From DATDCY01 sp964513745 (GTDB lineage Bacteria > JAUVQV01 > DATDCY01), in assembly GCA_964513745.1 (NCBI GenBank), contig CAZEOK010000003.1:1-64000 (forward strand): a DNA stretch of 64,000 bases, read 5' to 3'. The translations under genes were made by a program, and so were the position numbers. A model generated the notes under the pieces. The model had not been told where the DNA came from and did no database searches. It saw only the letters and a program-made list of their open reading frames with translations. This document shows, piece by piece, positions 10,551-22,874 of the stretch. How positions within the stretch are numbered: position 1 is the stretch's first letter; every line of letters begins with the position of its first letter.

Positions 10551-11959
10551 TCACGAAGGCACGCCTAACCGCCGTTTCCCCGTCGGTCCTGCTGGCTGCG
10601 GCGCTGGTGTCCGCGGCGCCGTCCTTCGCCCTGGAACGGTTGACGCTTGCCGAGGCCACGACCGAAGCCATGGTCAAGAGCGATCTGTTACGCGCGGAGG
10701 ACGCGCGCGTCGATGCCGCGGCGGGCGCCGTCGCCGCTGCGCGCGGGAACTTGCTGCCAGCGGTCACGTTCGAGGAACGGTTTCTCGCGACGGACAACCC
10801 CGCCTACGATTTCTCGATGAAAATCAACCAGGGCAACTTCACCCCATCCGATCTGCAGGGTGCGCCGGGAACCTTCAACTCCCCGGATGCGATCGTGGAC
10901 TTTCAAACGAGTCTGACGCTCACGCAGCCAGTCTACTCGCGCCGCGCCGCCCTTGGCGTGGCGATGGCGCGGGCGGAGGCCGGTGCGGTCGGCCTTGACC
11001 GGGACCGGCGCCGCGAGGAGGTCGCGCATCGGGTGCTGCAGGCCTGGCTCGGATCGCACGCGGCCGAGGCGTACCTCGAGACCGCGATTCGGGCCGAAAA
11101 AGACGCGGCCGAGCACCTGAGACTGGCCGGCGTTGCCGAGAGCGTCGGCACCGGGCTTGCCTCGGACCGGCTGCGCGCCGAAGTTGCGCTCGCGGAGTCG
11201 CGCCGGATGCGGCTGAGTGTCGAGAATGACCTCGAAATCGCCCGCCGCGGGCTTGGGCTGGCGGTTGGTCGCGAGGAAGCGCTGGCCCCGGCGGAAGGTG
11301 AATCCACCCAGGTCGAGCCCAGTCTCGAGTCCTTGCTCGCCGGAGTCGATCGCCGTGCCGACCTGCGTGCGTTGGCGGCCAGGGTGGCGAACGCGCGCCG
11401 CGCCGCACGGTTGGCTGGGGCGGCCCGGCTCCCCGAAGTGGGTTTCACCGGATCGCTGCAGGCCAACGATCCGGACGCGCCCCTGGGTACTTCGGGGACC
11501 AGCTACTCGCTCGGCATCGGGGTGACCTGGCGTCTCTTCGACGGTAAACGCAGCACGGCTGCCGAGGCGCAGGCCGACGCGGGCGCCCGCCAGGCTGAAA
11601 GCTATCTTGCCGCGCTGACGAAGGAGGCCCGGTACGGCGTGCGTGAGGCGTGGTTGCGCTGGCAGGAGGCGCAGGCGGGGATAGCGATCGCCGACCGCGC
11701 GCTGGCCGCGGCGGCGGAGGGCGTGCGCCTGGTGCGCGTGCGCTACGAGAACGGACTGGCGCCGATGGTGACGCTGCTCGATGCACAGAGCGCGCTCAAC
11801 CGGGCGCGCGCCGACGCCGCCAGGGCACATGCCGGCGTGGCTTCGGCTCTCGGCGAGTTGCGGTTCCGCGCCGGGGTGCTCACGGCAGGCGAAGCCAGCG
11901 TGTTTCGGGCGTCCGCCGTGCAGGGCGATCCTGTTGCGTTCGAACCGCGGGTGAAGTGA
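10547..11959 (+). CDS. TolC family outer membrane efflux channel
   Basis: 470 aa. GTG start at 10547 after GAGGAGGGCACC, overlapping the arsR-like stop by 4 bp. Signal peptide residues 1-26 (ending near SFALE). Two OEP-type coiled-coil repeats can be seen, each with the TLAEA or AEA...A leading helix and Ala/Arg/Glu-rich heptads (about residues 30-250 and 270-460). The C-terminal VRYENGLAPMVTLLDAQSALNRAR is the classic TolC/NodT ending motif. Partner of the two following genes in a tripartite export pump. Confidence 0.92.
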   Translation: MITKARLTAVSPSVLLAAALVSAAPSFALERLTLAEATTEAMVKSDLLRAEDARVDAAAGAVAAARGNLLPAVTFEERFLATDNPAYDFSMKINQGNFTPSDLQGAPGTFNSPDAIVDFQTSLTLTQPVYSRRAALGVAMARAEAGAVGLDRDRRREEVAHRVLQAWLGSHAAEAYLETAIRAEKDAAEHLRLAGVAESVGTGLASDRLRAEVALAESRRMRLSVENDLEIARRGLGLAVGREEALAPAEGESTQVEPSLESLLAGVDRRADLRALAARVANARRAARLAGAARLPEVGFTGSLQANDPDAPLGTSGTSYSLGIGVTWRLFDGKRSTAAEAQADAGARQAESYLAALTKEARYGVREAWLRWQEAQAGIAIADRALAAAAEGVRLVRVRYENGLAPMVTLLDAQSALNRARADAARAHAGVASALGELRFRAGVLTAGEASVFRASAVQGDPVAFEPRVK

Positions 11960-12003
11960 TGAAACATCAGATGCGCGTCTCTGGCGCAGGGAGAGGGAGA
12001 ACG

Positions 12004-13140
12004 ATGAATAAAAAGTTCGCGGGGGGCGGTCTTGCGGGCGCGGCGGTTCTCGCGCTCATCATCGGCTGCGGTGACCGGAAGGCGGACCACGCCACGAAGA
12101 CGCCGCAAGCCGAGCCGGCCGTGGTGACGGGCCTGCAGATTGCCGCGGTGGCGACCGAGTCCGCTCCGCTCGAGCGCGAGCTGGCCGGCAGCGTGCAGGC
12201 GGCGGTGGTGAGCCAGGTTTCCGCGAAGATCATGGCCCAGGCGATCGCCGTGCCGGTGGCGGCGGGAGACCAGGTGAGAAAGGGGCAGCTGCTCGCGCGG
12301 CTCGACGACCGCGAGTTTCAGGCCAAGGTGCGCCAGGCCGAGAGCGGGCAGCGGCAGGCGGAGGCCGGTCTGAAGCAGGCACAGGCGCAGCGGGATCTTG
12401 CCGCAGCGACGCACACCCGGTTCAAGGCGCTTCTCGATGGCAAGGCGGTGTCGCGTCAGGAGTACGAGCAGGTAGCGGCGCAGGAGGCCGTGGCACAGGC
12501 CGCGGTTGCGCAGGCCGAAAGCGCGGTTGCGCAGGCCGTCAGCGCCGTCGATGAGGCGCGCACCTGGCTGGCTTTCGCCGAGGTCAACGCGCCGTCTGCC
12601 GGGCGGGTGATCGCCAGGCAGATCGACGCCGGCTCGATGGCCACCCCGGGAGCACCGCTGTTCGTTATCGAGCAGGAAGGGCGTTTGCGCCTCGAGCTGC
12701 CGGTGGACAGCTCGCTCTCCGGCACCGTCGTTCTGGGGACGCCGCTGGCGGTGGGCGTCGAGGCGGCGAGATTCGCCGGGACGGTGCCGGTGACCGATGT
12801 CGTCGCCGCGGGCGATCCGGTGTCGCGGACCTTCCTCGTGAAAGCCGACCTGCCGGCGAGCCCGGGCCTGCGCTCGGGGCAATACGCGCGGGTGCGCCTC
12901 GCGCTCGGCACACGTGACGCGGTGACGGTTCCCGAAACGGCCTTCGTGCGTCGCGGCCAGCTCGACGGCGTCTTCGTGCTCGAAGCCGGCGATCGTCTGG
13001 CCTACAGGATCGTGCAGCCGGGCCGCGAGACGGCGCCGGGCCGCCGCGAGATCCTCTCGGGTCTATCGCCCGGCGAGCGCATCGTTGTCGGCGGTGTCGG
13101 GCTTGCCCGCGACGGGGCCCGCGTGGCGAGCGGGCAGTAG
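12004..13140 (+). CDS. RND efflux membrane fusion lipoprotein (periplasmic adaptor)
   Basis: 378 aa. ATG 12004 follows GGGAGAGGGAGAAC. The N-terminus MNKKF... has a lipobox LIIGC at about residue 22, so it should be lipidated and anchored in the inner membrane. Order: lipoyl half-motif, a coiled-coil hairpin rich in Ala/Gln (about residues 100-185), second lipoyl half (FAEVNAPSAGRVIARQIDAG) and a beta-barrel. Member of the AcrA/HlyD adaptor family. Only 44 bp from the TolC gene and 12 bp before the RND pump gene. Confidence 0.93.
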   Translation: MNKKFAGGGLAGAAVLALIIGCGDRKADHATKTPQAEPAVVTGLQIAAVATESAPLERELAGSVQAAVVSQVSAKIMAQAIAVPVAAGDQVRKGQLLARLDDREFQAKVRQAESGQRQAEAGLKQAQAQRDLAAATHTRFKALLDGKAVSRQEYEQVAAQEAVAQAAVAQAESAVAQAVSAVDEARTWLAFAEVNAPSAGRVIARQIDAGSMATPGAPLFVIEQEGRLRLELPVDSSLSGTVVLGTPLAVGVEAARFAGTVPVTDVVAAGDPVSRTFLVKADLPASPGLRSGQYARVRLALGTRDAVTVPETAFVRRGQLDGVFVLEAGDRLAYRIVQPGRETAPGRREILSGLSPGERIVVGGVGLARDGARVASGQ

Positions 13141-13152
13141 GGGGATGCGGCC

Positions 13153-16401
<3,249 letters not shown>

Positions 16402-16417
16402 CGTTTCGGGCAGCCGC

Positions 16418-16460
16418 GGAGCCGGCGGGCGCATGCCCGCCGCGCCGCGGAACCGGCTCC
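16418..16460. terminator. Hairpin after the RND operon
   Basis: Nested inverted repeats: GGAGCCGG (16418) pairs with CCGGCTCC (to 16460), enclosing GGCGGGC-GCAT-GCCCGCC (16424-16441). It lies 17 bp after the permease stop. No T-run follows. Confidence 0.5.
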
Positions 16461-16568
16461 TCACCCGTGGCGGGCTTTGGGGTTGCGCAATAGCCGGACA
16501 TTGCACACACTAAGCGCCGTGAAATTGTTCCCAGGCCACGTGCCGCCGGCGGATAACGGCACGTCTCC

Positions 16569-18992
16569 ATGAGCCAGTCGATGGGGTCGGGCAGCCATGC
16601 CAAGGGGGGCTCGCCGGCTGCTCCATCGCGCGCGGGCCGGTGGCTGAGCTTTGCCGAAAGATTCCAGGTCCAGCTCGTCGCCCTCGCCGTTTTCGCCATT
16701 ACGCTCTCGTGTTTCAGCGGCAGGTTCACCGTCTACCGTGACAGCTATCTGATCTGCGCCCCCTCCAAGGACCTGATCGGCCAGTCACTCAGGAGGGGCG
16801 AACTCCCCGTCTGGAATCCCCATCAATATCTTGGCCTGCCGTTCGCGGCCGACATCCTTGCCGGCTGTTTTTATCCCCTCAATCTGCTGTACGCCGTCCT
16901 CCCGTTCGCCAGCGCCGACCGGATCTTTCTTCTCCTGCACTTTCCCCTGGCGGCTCTCGGGGTACACCTGCTCCTGAGGGAACTGCGTCTTGGCGCTTGG
17001 GCCTCCCTGCTCGGCGGCGTGGTCTTTGCCTGTTGCGGCTATCTGGTCAACATGTCAGTCAGCCTTCCCTACCTCCTCGGGCCGGCGCTGGCCCCGTTCG
17101 CCCTCTGGGCCGCCTTGAAGCGGGGGCATTTCCTGGCCTGGGGGTTGCTCGGCGGGGCCGTTCTGTCTCTCCAGGTGCTTGCGGGCGAGCCCCAGAGCGC
17201 CGCCGTCACCGCCGTCCTGTCGCTGGTGATCATCCTCGTGAGCGCGCAGACCTCCCGGGAATTCGCCCGTGCTGCTCTCAAGGCCGGGACGACCCTGCTC
17301 GCCGCGCTCGGCATGTCGCTGATCCAGGTCCTGCCGACACTGGAGGTCCTGGGCAACAGCTTCAGGAAGGGCGGGCTCGGCTTCGAACAGGCATCCTTTT
17401 TCTCCTTCCACCCGGCGAGGTTGTGGGAGCTGTTCTGGCCTCATCCCTTCGGCACCCTCTTCCCGAAGACCACCTTCTGGGGGTTCTTCGCCGTGGAGCC
17501 CTCGCCGATGAACATCCGCCATCCCTGGTCCTTCCAGAACTATCTGGGGCTGGCCGTGCTCGCGCTGGCGATCTGCGGATTCTTCAGGGCAAGAAAAGGA
17601 CTGCGGCTCGCTTTGGCAGCCGGTGCGATCTTCTTTCTCGCCTTGTCCCTGGGGCACCACACCCCGGTCTTCAAGTTCCTGCACTCCTGGGTGCCCTTCT
17701 TCGACATCTTCAGATATCCCTCAAAATACCTGGCCTACTTCATGCTTTTTCTCGCCCTGGCGGCCGCAGTCGGCATGGAGCATCTGCTGCTCCGGCTGGA
17801 GGAGCGACCACGCCGCGCTCTGGCTTGGGCGCTGGGTCTCGTGATCGTCACGGCGGTCGTTTTCTCGGTCGCGCTTGGCTTCTCCTCCGAGGTGGTGGCG
17901 GGTCTGGGCGGTCTGCATCCCGGAACCCCACCCCATCGGGCAGCCCTTCAGGGGATTCTGCAGGGCGGGCTGCACCTGCTGGCGCTGAACACGATCCTCG
18001 CCGGCATTCTCCTGCTTGTCGCGCTCGGCACCTTCCCGCCCCGGTTCCTGACGCCGGCCCTGCTGCTCGTGCTGGCGGTCGACTGGTCTCTGGTGAATTT
18101 CCGCGGGGTGCCCGTGGCCGATGAAAGTTCCTCGACCGGCTCTCTGGCTGCCCGGGTCATCTCACCGGGAGGCCGGCCGCCGCTCGGGGCTTATCGCATC
18201 CACCGCGAGGATTTCGGTTTCCGCGATGCCGCTCCCGGCACCGGTTCCTATTTCGCGCGGCGGTACCGGTGGCAGCGCGACACGTTGCAAAGCAACCTGG
18301 GGGACCGGGAAGGATTCGAGAATCTCCTCGGCATCAACGAGTCCGTTCCCCAGGAAGGCTTGTCGCTTCTCGATACGCCGACCGCCAGGACGCTGGAGGT
18401 GTTCAACGTCGGCTACCTGCTCTCCAGATCACAGCGCAGGCCGGTTGCCTCGGCCAGGAGCGAACTGCTGCTGGATGACCTTCCCGACGATTTGAGCCTG
18501 CGGCGGCTCACGGGCGCCTTTCCAAGGGCTTACTGGGTGCCGGAGGCGGTGGCTGCGCCCGACACGAAAAAGGCCATGGAGCTTTTCCCCGCCACCGATC
18601 TGACCCGTCGGGTCATTCTCACCACCGATGAGCCCCTGGCTGCCGACAGCACGGGCGGCGCGTTGTTGCCGGCCGCTATCAGCTCTTATGCGCCCGGCAG
18701 CGTGCTCATCGACGCCGAGGCGCCCGCTCCCGGGTGGCTGGTGCTGTCGGATCGCTTCTATCCGGGGTGGTTTGCGGAAATCGACGGGAAGCCCACGACC
18801 ATCTACCAGGCCAATGTCCTGGTCCGAGCCGTCCGATTCCCGGGCGGGAGGCACAGGGTCCGATTCGATTACCATCCCCGCTCCCTGCGCATCGGCGGCT
18901 GGATCTCGGGCCTGAGTTGGCTGGTGGCCCTGGGAGTATGGTGCAAGGCGGCCGGGGCGTTTGCGCGACTGCGACACCGGCCCGGCGGTTGA
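16569..18992 (+). CDS. YfhO family membrane protein (putative lipid-linked glycosyltransferase)
   Basis: 807 aa with about a dozen hydrophobic helices between residues 35 and 500, then a soluble C-terminal region and a final helix near 780-800. The opening after helix 1, RDSYLICAPSKDLIGQSLRRGELPVWNPHQYLGLPF, is the hallmark of YfhO proteins, in which the conserved acidic and PxWNP residues face outward. Family members resemble GT-C enzymes that glycosylate envelope polymers such as teichoic acid or glycolipids; the acceptor here is unknown. Base composition is slightly less GC-rich than its neighbours. Confidence 0.85.
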   Translation: MSQSMGSGSHAKGGSPAAPSRAGRWLSFAERFQVQLVALAVFAITLSCFSGRFTVYRDSYLICAPSKDLIGQSLRRGELPVWNPHQYLGLPFAADILAGCFYPLNLLYAVLPFASADRIFLLLHFPLAALGVHLLLRELRLGAWASLLGGVVFACCGYLVNMSVSLPYLLGPALAPFALWAALKRGHFLAWGLLGGAVLSLQVLAGEPQSAAVTAVLSLVIILVSAQTSREFARAALKAGTTLLAALGMSLIQVLPTLEVLGNSFRKGGLGFEQASFFSFHPARLWELFWPHPFGTLFPKTTFWGFFAVEPSPMNIRHPWSFQNYLGLAVLALAICGFFRARKGLRLALAAGAIFFLALSLGHHTPVFKFLHSWVPFFDIFRYPSKYLAYFMLFLALAAAVGMEHLLLRLEERPRRALAWALGLVIVTAVVFSVALGFSSEVVAGLGGLHPGTPPHRAALQGILQGGLHLLALNTILAGILLLVALGTFPPRFLTPALLLVLAVDWSLVNFRGVPVADESSSTGSLAARVISPGGRPPLGAYRIHREDFGFRDAAPGTGSYFARRYRWQRDTLQSNLGDREGFENLLGINESVPQEGLSLLDTPTARTLEVFNVGYLLSRSQRRPVASARSELLLDDLPDDLSLRRLTGAFPRAYWVPEAVAAPDTKKAMELFPATDLTRRVILTTDEPLAADSTGGALLPAAISSYAPGSVLIDAEAPAPGWLVLSDRFYPGWFAEIDGKPTTIYQANVLVRAVRFPGGRHRVRFDYHPRSLRIGGWISGLSWLVALGVWCKAAGAFARLRHRPGG

Positions 18993-19010
18993 GAACGGGG
19001 AAGCCGTGCC

Positions 19011-20138
19011 TCATCCCGCGGGGGGGGCCGTCGCAGCGAGGCGCTCGAGCATGTCGTCCAGCGTCGCCACGCACCCGCCCAGGTCGAAGCGCTGCCTCAG
19101 CGCGGCGCGCGAGACGCAGGGATCATCCACAACCGGGGTGCCGCGCACGACGAGGGCCCGCAGGCGCTCCGTCAATTCCGCATCGCCACCGTAAAGGAAC
19201 TCCTGGGGATACAACTCCGGGTAGGCCAGCCGCCCCGGCAGCAGAGGGCGCGCGCCACAGTACACGGCTTCCATGACGGCGATACCGAAAAACTCCTGGA
19301 TCGCGGTCGAGACGACGATGTCCGAGTCCCAGAGCAGCCGGATGTAGTCCTCCCGACTCGGCACGTGTCCGAAGGTCGCGATCCTGTCGCCGAGCAGCTT
19401 TATTGCCTCGAGGAACGGTTTAGGCCGGACCTGGAAGTTCTCGCCGGCGATATGGACGCGGAACGCCAAATCCTCGGCAGCCAATTTTGCGAGCGCCTGG
19501 AAGAAAATTTCCGGTTGCTTGTCGAATTCCCAGCGGTGGTTCCAGAGGATGGTGACCGGCCGCCCGGCGCGATCCGGTTCGTGCCGGTGGCGCTCCAACT
19601 CGGCGCAGTCGATTCCCGGGTAGACGACGGAGCACTTCGGCCGCAGCCCGTCGGCGAGACCAACCGGCCGGTGGTCCGGCATCGGCTTGAGGAATTCGGC
19701 GATGCCGCCGAGAAATTCCTCCTGGTGGAAGCGCGAGTTGAACACGAGCCGGTCGGCGGCGAGGGCTGTCGAAATGTTTGTGAAGCCGAAGTGGACGTCT
19801 TTCGTTTCGCCGGGGGCGACCGGGTAGGCCAGTTGACTCTCGTGGAGATAGACGACTTTCGGGATGCGCGCCAGCTGCGGCAGGGCACCGACCAGCTCCG
19901 CGAGACTGAGCATGCCGCTGCTCAGCAGCGCGTCGAACTGCCCGAGCCGCGCGCGGACCTTCTCGAGCAGCGAGAGGTGCGCGCCGCGCATCCGCCACTT
20001 CCAGAAGCTGCCCGGCAGGGTCAGAGTCTCCACGCGGTGGCGCGATTGCGCCGCGAGCCTCTCCGCGAAGAGACGGTGAGAACCGCCGTGGAACGGCTCG
20101 AGGAACAGGACGCGCACGTGCCGGCTCCGCTCGGGCAT
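19011..20138 (-). CDS. tRNA-queuosine alpha-mannosyltransferase-like glycosyltransferase (QTMAN/GTDC1, DUF3524)
   Basis: 375 aa GT-B enzyme. The N-terminal half carries the DUF3524 pattern known from animal GTDC1: EPFHGGSHRLFAERL, SFWKWRMRGAHLSL, SSGMLSLAELVGALP, VYLHESQLAYP, FGFTNISTALAADRLVFNS and PDHRP. The C-terminal half has the donor-site ILWNHRWEFDKQPE and a glycosyltransferase-family-4 E-x7-E (QEFFGIAVMEAVYCGARP). GTDC1 mannosylates queuosine in tRNA-Asp; here that activity is inferred from family only. TACAAT lies exactly 6 nt before the ATG with no ribosome site. Divergent from the DUF255 gene with 63 bp between starts. Confidence 0.85.
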   Translation of the reverse strand: MPERSRHVRVLFLEPFHGGSHRLFAERLAAQSRHRVETLTLPGSFWKWRMRGAHLSLLEKVRARLGQFDALLSSGMLSLAELVGALPQLARIPKVVYLHESQLAYPVAPGETKDVHFGFTNISTALAADRLVFNSRFHQEEFLGGIAEFLKPMPDHRPVGLADGLRPKCSVVYPGIDCAELERHRHEPDRAGRPVTILWNHRWEFDKQPEIFFQALAKLAAEDLAFRVHIAGENFQVRPKPFLEAIKLLGDRIATFGHVPSREDYIRLLWDSDIVVSTAIQEFFGIAVMEAVYCGARPLLPGRLAYPELYPQEFLYGGDAELTERLRALVVRGTPVVDDPCVSRAALRQRFDLGGCVATLDDMLERLAATAPPAG

Positions 20139-20201
20139 TGCGGGATTGTAGCAGGGCGGGTGGCGTTCAATCCGGGGGGCGTTGGGGTATCATGTCGGGC
20201 C

Positions 20202-22025
20202 ATGGCCGTGCAGAACCGCCTCGCCCGCGAGAAGAGCCCGTACCTGCTCTCGCACGCCCGCAATCCGGTCGACTGGTACCCCTGGGGCGAGGAGGCCTTT
20301 GCCGCGGCGCGCGAGCGCGACGTGCCGCTGTTCGTCTCGATCGGCTATTCCGCGTGCCACTGGTGCCATGTCATGGAACGCGAGTGCTTCGAGGATGCCG
20401 CTGTGGCCCGCCTGATGAACGAGCACCTCGTCGCGGTGAAGGTCGACCGCGAGGAGCTTCCGGCCGTGGATCACCTCTTCATGGCCTACTGCCAGGGCAT
20501 GACCGGCAGCGGCGGCTGGCCGTTGACGGTGGTGCTGACCCCGGACGGCAAGCCCTTCTTCGCCGGCACCTATTTCCCGAAGGAGTCGGGGTTCGGGCGA
20601 CCGGGGATGCTCGAGCTGGCGCCGCTGCTCGGCCGCCTCTGGCGTGACCAGCGCGAGCAGGTGCTGCGCACGGCGCAGGAGCTGGAGAGAGCGCTCGCGA
20701 CGCAGGTGCGGCCGGCGGCCGCCTCGCTGCCGGGGCGCGAGGTCGCCGACGAGGTCCAGGGCGAACTCGTGCGCCTCTACGACCCGCGTTGGGGCGGTTT
20801 CGGCAACGCGCCGAAGTTCCCGACCGTGCCGTGGCTGTTCTTCCTGCTGCGGTATTCCGAGAAGCACGGGGGAGACGGGCGCGCCCGCGTCATGGTTGAG
20901 GAGACCCTGCGCGCGCTGCGTCTCGGCGGGATCTTCGACCAGCTCGGCTACGGTTTCCATCGCTACTCGACTGACGCGGGCTGGCTCCTGCCGCACTTCG
21001 AGAAGATGCTCTCCGATCAGGCGCTGCTCGCGCTGGCGTACACGGAGGCGTTCCGACTCTGGGGGGACGCCGCGTTCCGGCGCGCGACGGAGGAGATCCT
21101 CGCATACGTGCTGCGCGACCTGCGGGCTCCGGAGGGCGGGTTTGCCGCGGCGGAAGACGCCGACAGCGAAGGCGAGGAAGGGCGGTTCTACCTCTGGAGC
21201 CTCGACGAGGTGACCGCGCTGCTCGGACCGGCGGCAGCCGAGGAGTTCGCGGCGGCGTTCCACATGGAGGCGAACGGCAATTTCACCAGCGAGGTCGGCG
21301 AGCGGTCCGACCGCAACATCCTGCACCGGCTCTCACCGCTGGCGATTGCCGCGAGCGATTTCACGCTGCACGCCGGGGGGCTGCCGCCGTCTCTGGAGTC
21401 CGCGCGGGCAGCGCTTCTCGCCGCGCGGGACAAACGCGTCCGTCCCCACCGCGACGACAAGGTGCTCGCCGACTGGAACGGGCTGATGGTCGCGGCGCTG
21501 GCGAAGGCCGCCGCCGTGTTCGGTGAAGCGCGCTATGCGCAGGAGGCCGTCCGCGCGGCGGAATTCGTCCTGACGAAGCTGCGCGACGCGGAGGGCAACC
21601 TGCTCCACCGGTACCGCGACGGCGAAGCCGCGTTCCCGGCGGTTGTCGACGACTACGCGGACCTCGCCTGGGGCTGCCTCGAGCTGTACGGCGCGACCGG
21701 CAAGCCGCGCTGGCTTGACGAGGCGCGGTGGCTCGCCGAGGCGATGGAGGTCCGCTTCGGCGACGGCGCCGGAGGACTCTATTTCTCCGCGCCGGATCCG
21801 CTGCTGTCGCTGAGGCAGATGATCGCGACGGACGCCGCGGTGCCGGCGGGCGCCGCGGTGGCCGCCGAGGTGCTCATCCGTCTCGGCAGCGTGACGGGAG
21901 AAGCGCGGTTCACGGAGCAGGCCCGCGAGCTGATCCGCTCGCTCGGCGGCGACCTCGAACGCGCCCCGCTCGGGTGCGCCCACCTGCTGTCGGCGGCGCT
22001 GCTGCTCGAGGAGGAACCGGCGTGA
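20202..22025 (+). CDS. YyaL/DUF255 thioredoxin-domain protein
   Basis: 607 aa. ATG 20202 gives the canonical N-terminus NRLAREKSPYLLSHARNPVDWYPWGEE-type opening; a longer frame upstream is antisense to the neighbouring gene. Residues 1-160 form a thioredoxin-like domain with Cys52-His-Trp-Cys55 (SACHWCHVM). The remainder is an (alpha/alpha)6 toroid resembling N-acylglucosamine 2-epimerases, with LPHFEKMLSDQA and RVRPHRDDKVLADWNGLM conserved. The human relative is SPATA20. The bacterial role is not established. TATCAT sits 8 nt before the ATG. Confidence 0.92.
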   Translation: MAVQNRLAREKSPYLLSHARNPVDWYPWGEEAFAAARERDVPLFVSIGYSACHWCHVMERECFEDAAVARLMNEHLVAVKVDREELPAVDHLFMAYCQGMTGSGGWPLTVVLTPDGKPFFAGTYFPKESGFGRPGMLELAPLLGRLWRDQREQVLRTAQELERALATQVRPAAASLPGREVADEVQGELVRLYDPRWGGFGNAPKFPTVPWLFFLLRYSEKHGGDGRARVMVEETLRALRLGGIFDQLGYGFHRYSTDAGWLLPHFEKMLSDQALLALAYTEAFRLWGDAAFRRATEEILAYVLRDLRAPEGGFAAAEDADSEGEEGRFYLWSLDEVTALLGPAAAEEFAAAFHMEANGNFTSEVGERSDRNILHRLSPLAIAASDFTLHAGGLPPSLESARAALLAARDKRVRPHRDDKVLADWNGLMVAALAKAAAVFGEARYAQEAVRAAEFVLTKLRDAEGNLLHRYRDGEAAFPAVVDDYADLAWGCLELYGATGKPRWLDEARWLAEAMEVRFGDGAGGLYFSAPDPLLSLRQMIATDAAVPAGAAVAAEVLIRLGSVTGEARFTEQARELIRSLGGDLERAPLGCAHLLSAALLLEEEPA

Positions 22026-22126
22026 CCAGGAGAATCAAGAACGTGCACGTCTTGGCACACGAACGGCGGCGGGGTGACGCGGAGGGGAGGTCCGCAGCGT
22101 CAGGACCCCGACGATCGGCATCGGCA

Positions 22127-22858
22127 ATGATGATCCAGATCAGCGCACTGACCGTCCTGGCGCTCGCAGCGATCGGCTCTCTGGGGCCGGCGACGCTGTG
22201 CGCCGCCGAAGGCGACATTCTCTTCCGCGAGGAGTTCACGAGCCTCGAGGCCTGGCGTCCGTTGACCTTCCCGAAGATCGAGCGGCACTCGACGTACGCC
22301 GTCGCCACGAACGACGAGAAGTCCGAGTTCTGGCTCAGGGCCGAGAGTGACCGTTCGGCGTCCGGGATCGTCTGGAAGAAGCAGTACGACGTCTACGCGT
22401 ACCCGCGGCTGCGTTGGCGCTGGCGCATCGAGAACACCTACGTCAAGGGCGATGCGACGAAGAAATCCGGCGACGACTATCCGATACGGCTCTACGTCAT
22501 GTTCCAGTACGATCCGGCGACCGCCCCGGCCGGCAAGCGTTTCAAGTACGGTTTCGCCAAGGCCGCCTACGGGGAGTACCCGCCCGACAGCGGGCTGAAC
22601 TACGTCTGGGAGAGCCGCGAACCCCCGGCCGAGTTCATCGTCAGTCCCTACACCGATTCGATGATGATGTTCCTCAAGGAGAAGGGCGCGGCGAAGGTCG
22701 GCCAGTGGGTCGAGGAGGAGGCCGACGTCCTCGCCGACTACCGCAGGGCCTTCGGCAGGGACCCGCCGCGCCGCGCGAGCCTGGCCGTGATGAGCGACTC
22801 GGACAACACCGGCGAGAAGGGTCTCTCCTTCATCGACTGGGTCGAGATCGCCCGCTAG
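22127..22858 (+). CDS. DUF3047 domain-containing exported protein
   Basis: 243 aa; the ATG at 22127 yields a signal peptide (residues 1-25, cleaved after LCAA). The body shows the DUF3047 pattern: FREEFTSLEAWRPLTFPKI, SASGIVWKKQYDVYAYPRLRWRWRI, DDYPIRLYVMF, YVWES and the C-terminal SDSDNTGEKGLSFIDWVEI. Probably periplasmic; a beta-sandwich carbohydrate-binding-like fold is suspected from similar families. Function unknown. It lies 101 bp after the DUF255 gene on the same strand. Confidence 0.85.
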   Translation: MMIQISALTVLALAAIGSLGPATLCAAEGDILFREEFTSLEAWRPLTFPKIERHSTYAVATNDEKSEFWLRAESDRSASGIVWKKQYDVYAYPRLRWRWRIENTYVKGDATKKSGDDYPIRLYVMFQYDPATAPAGKRFKYGFAKAAYGEYPPDSGLNYVWESREPPAEFIVSPYTDSMMMFLKEKGAAKVGQWVEEEADVLADYRRAFGRDPPRRASLAVMSDSDNTGEKGLSFIDWVEIAR

Positions 22859-22874
22859 CCGGCGGCCTGCGCCA

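Noticed and set aside
22050..22063. GG-N10-GC sigma-54-like site before the DUF3047 gene
   Set aside because: The -24 half TTGGCAC is good but the -12 half is CGGC rather than TTGC, and the site lies near a gene end.
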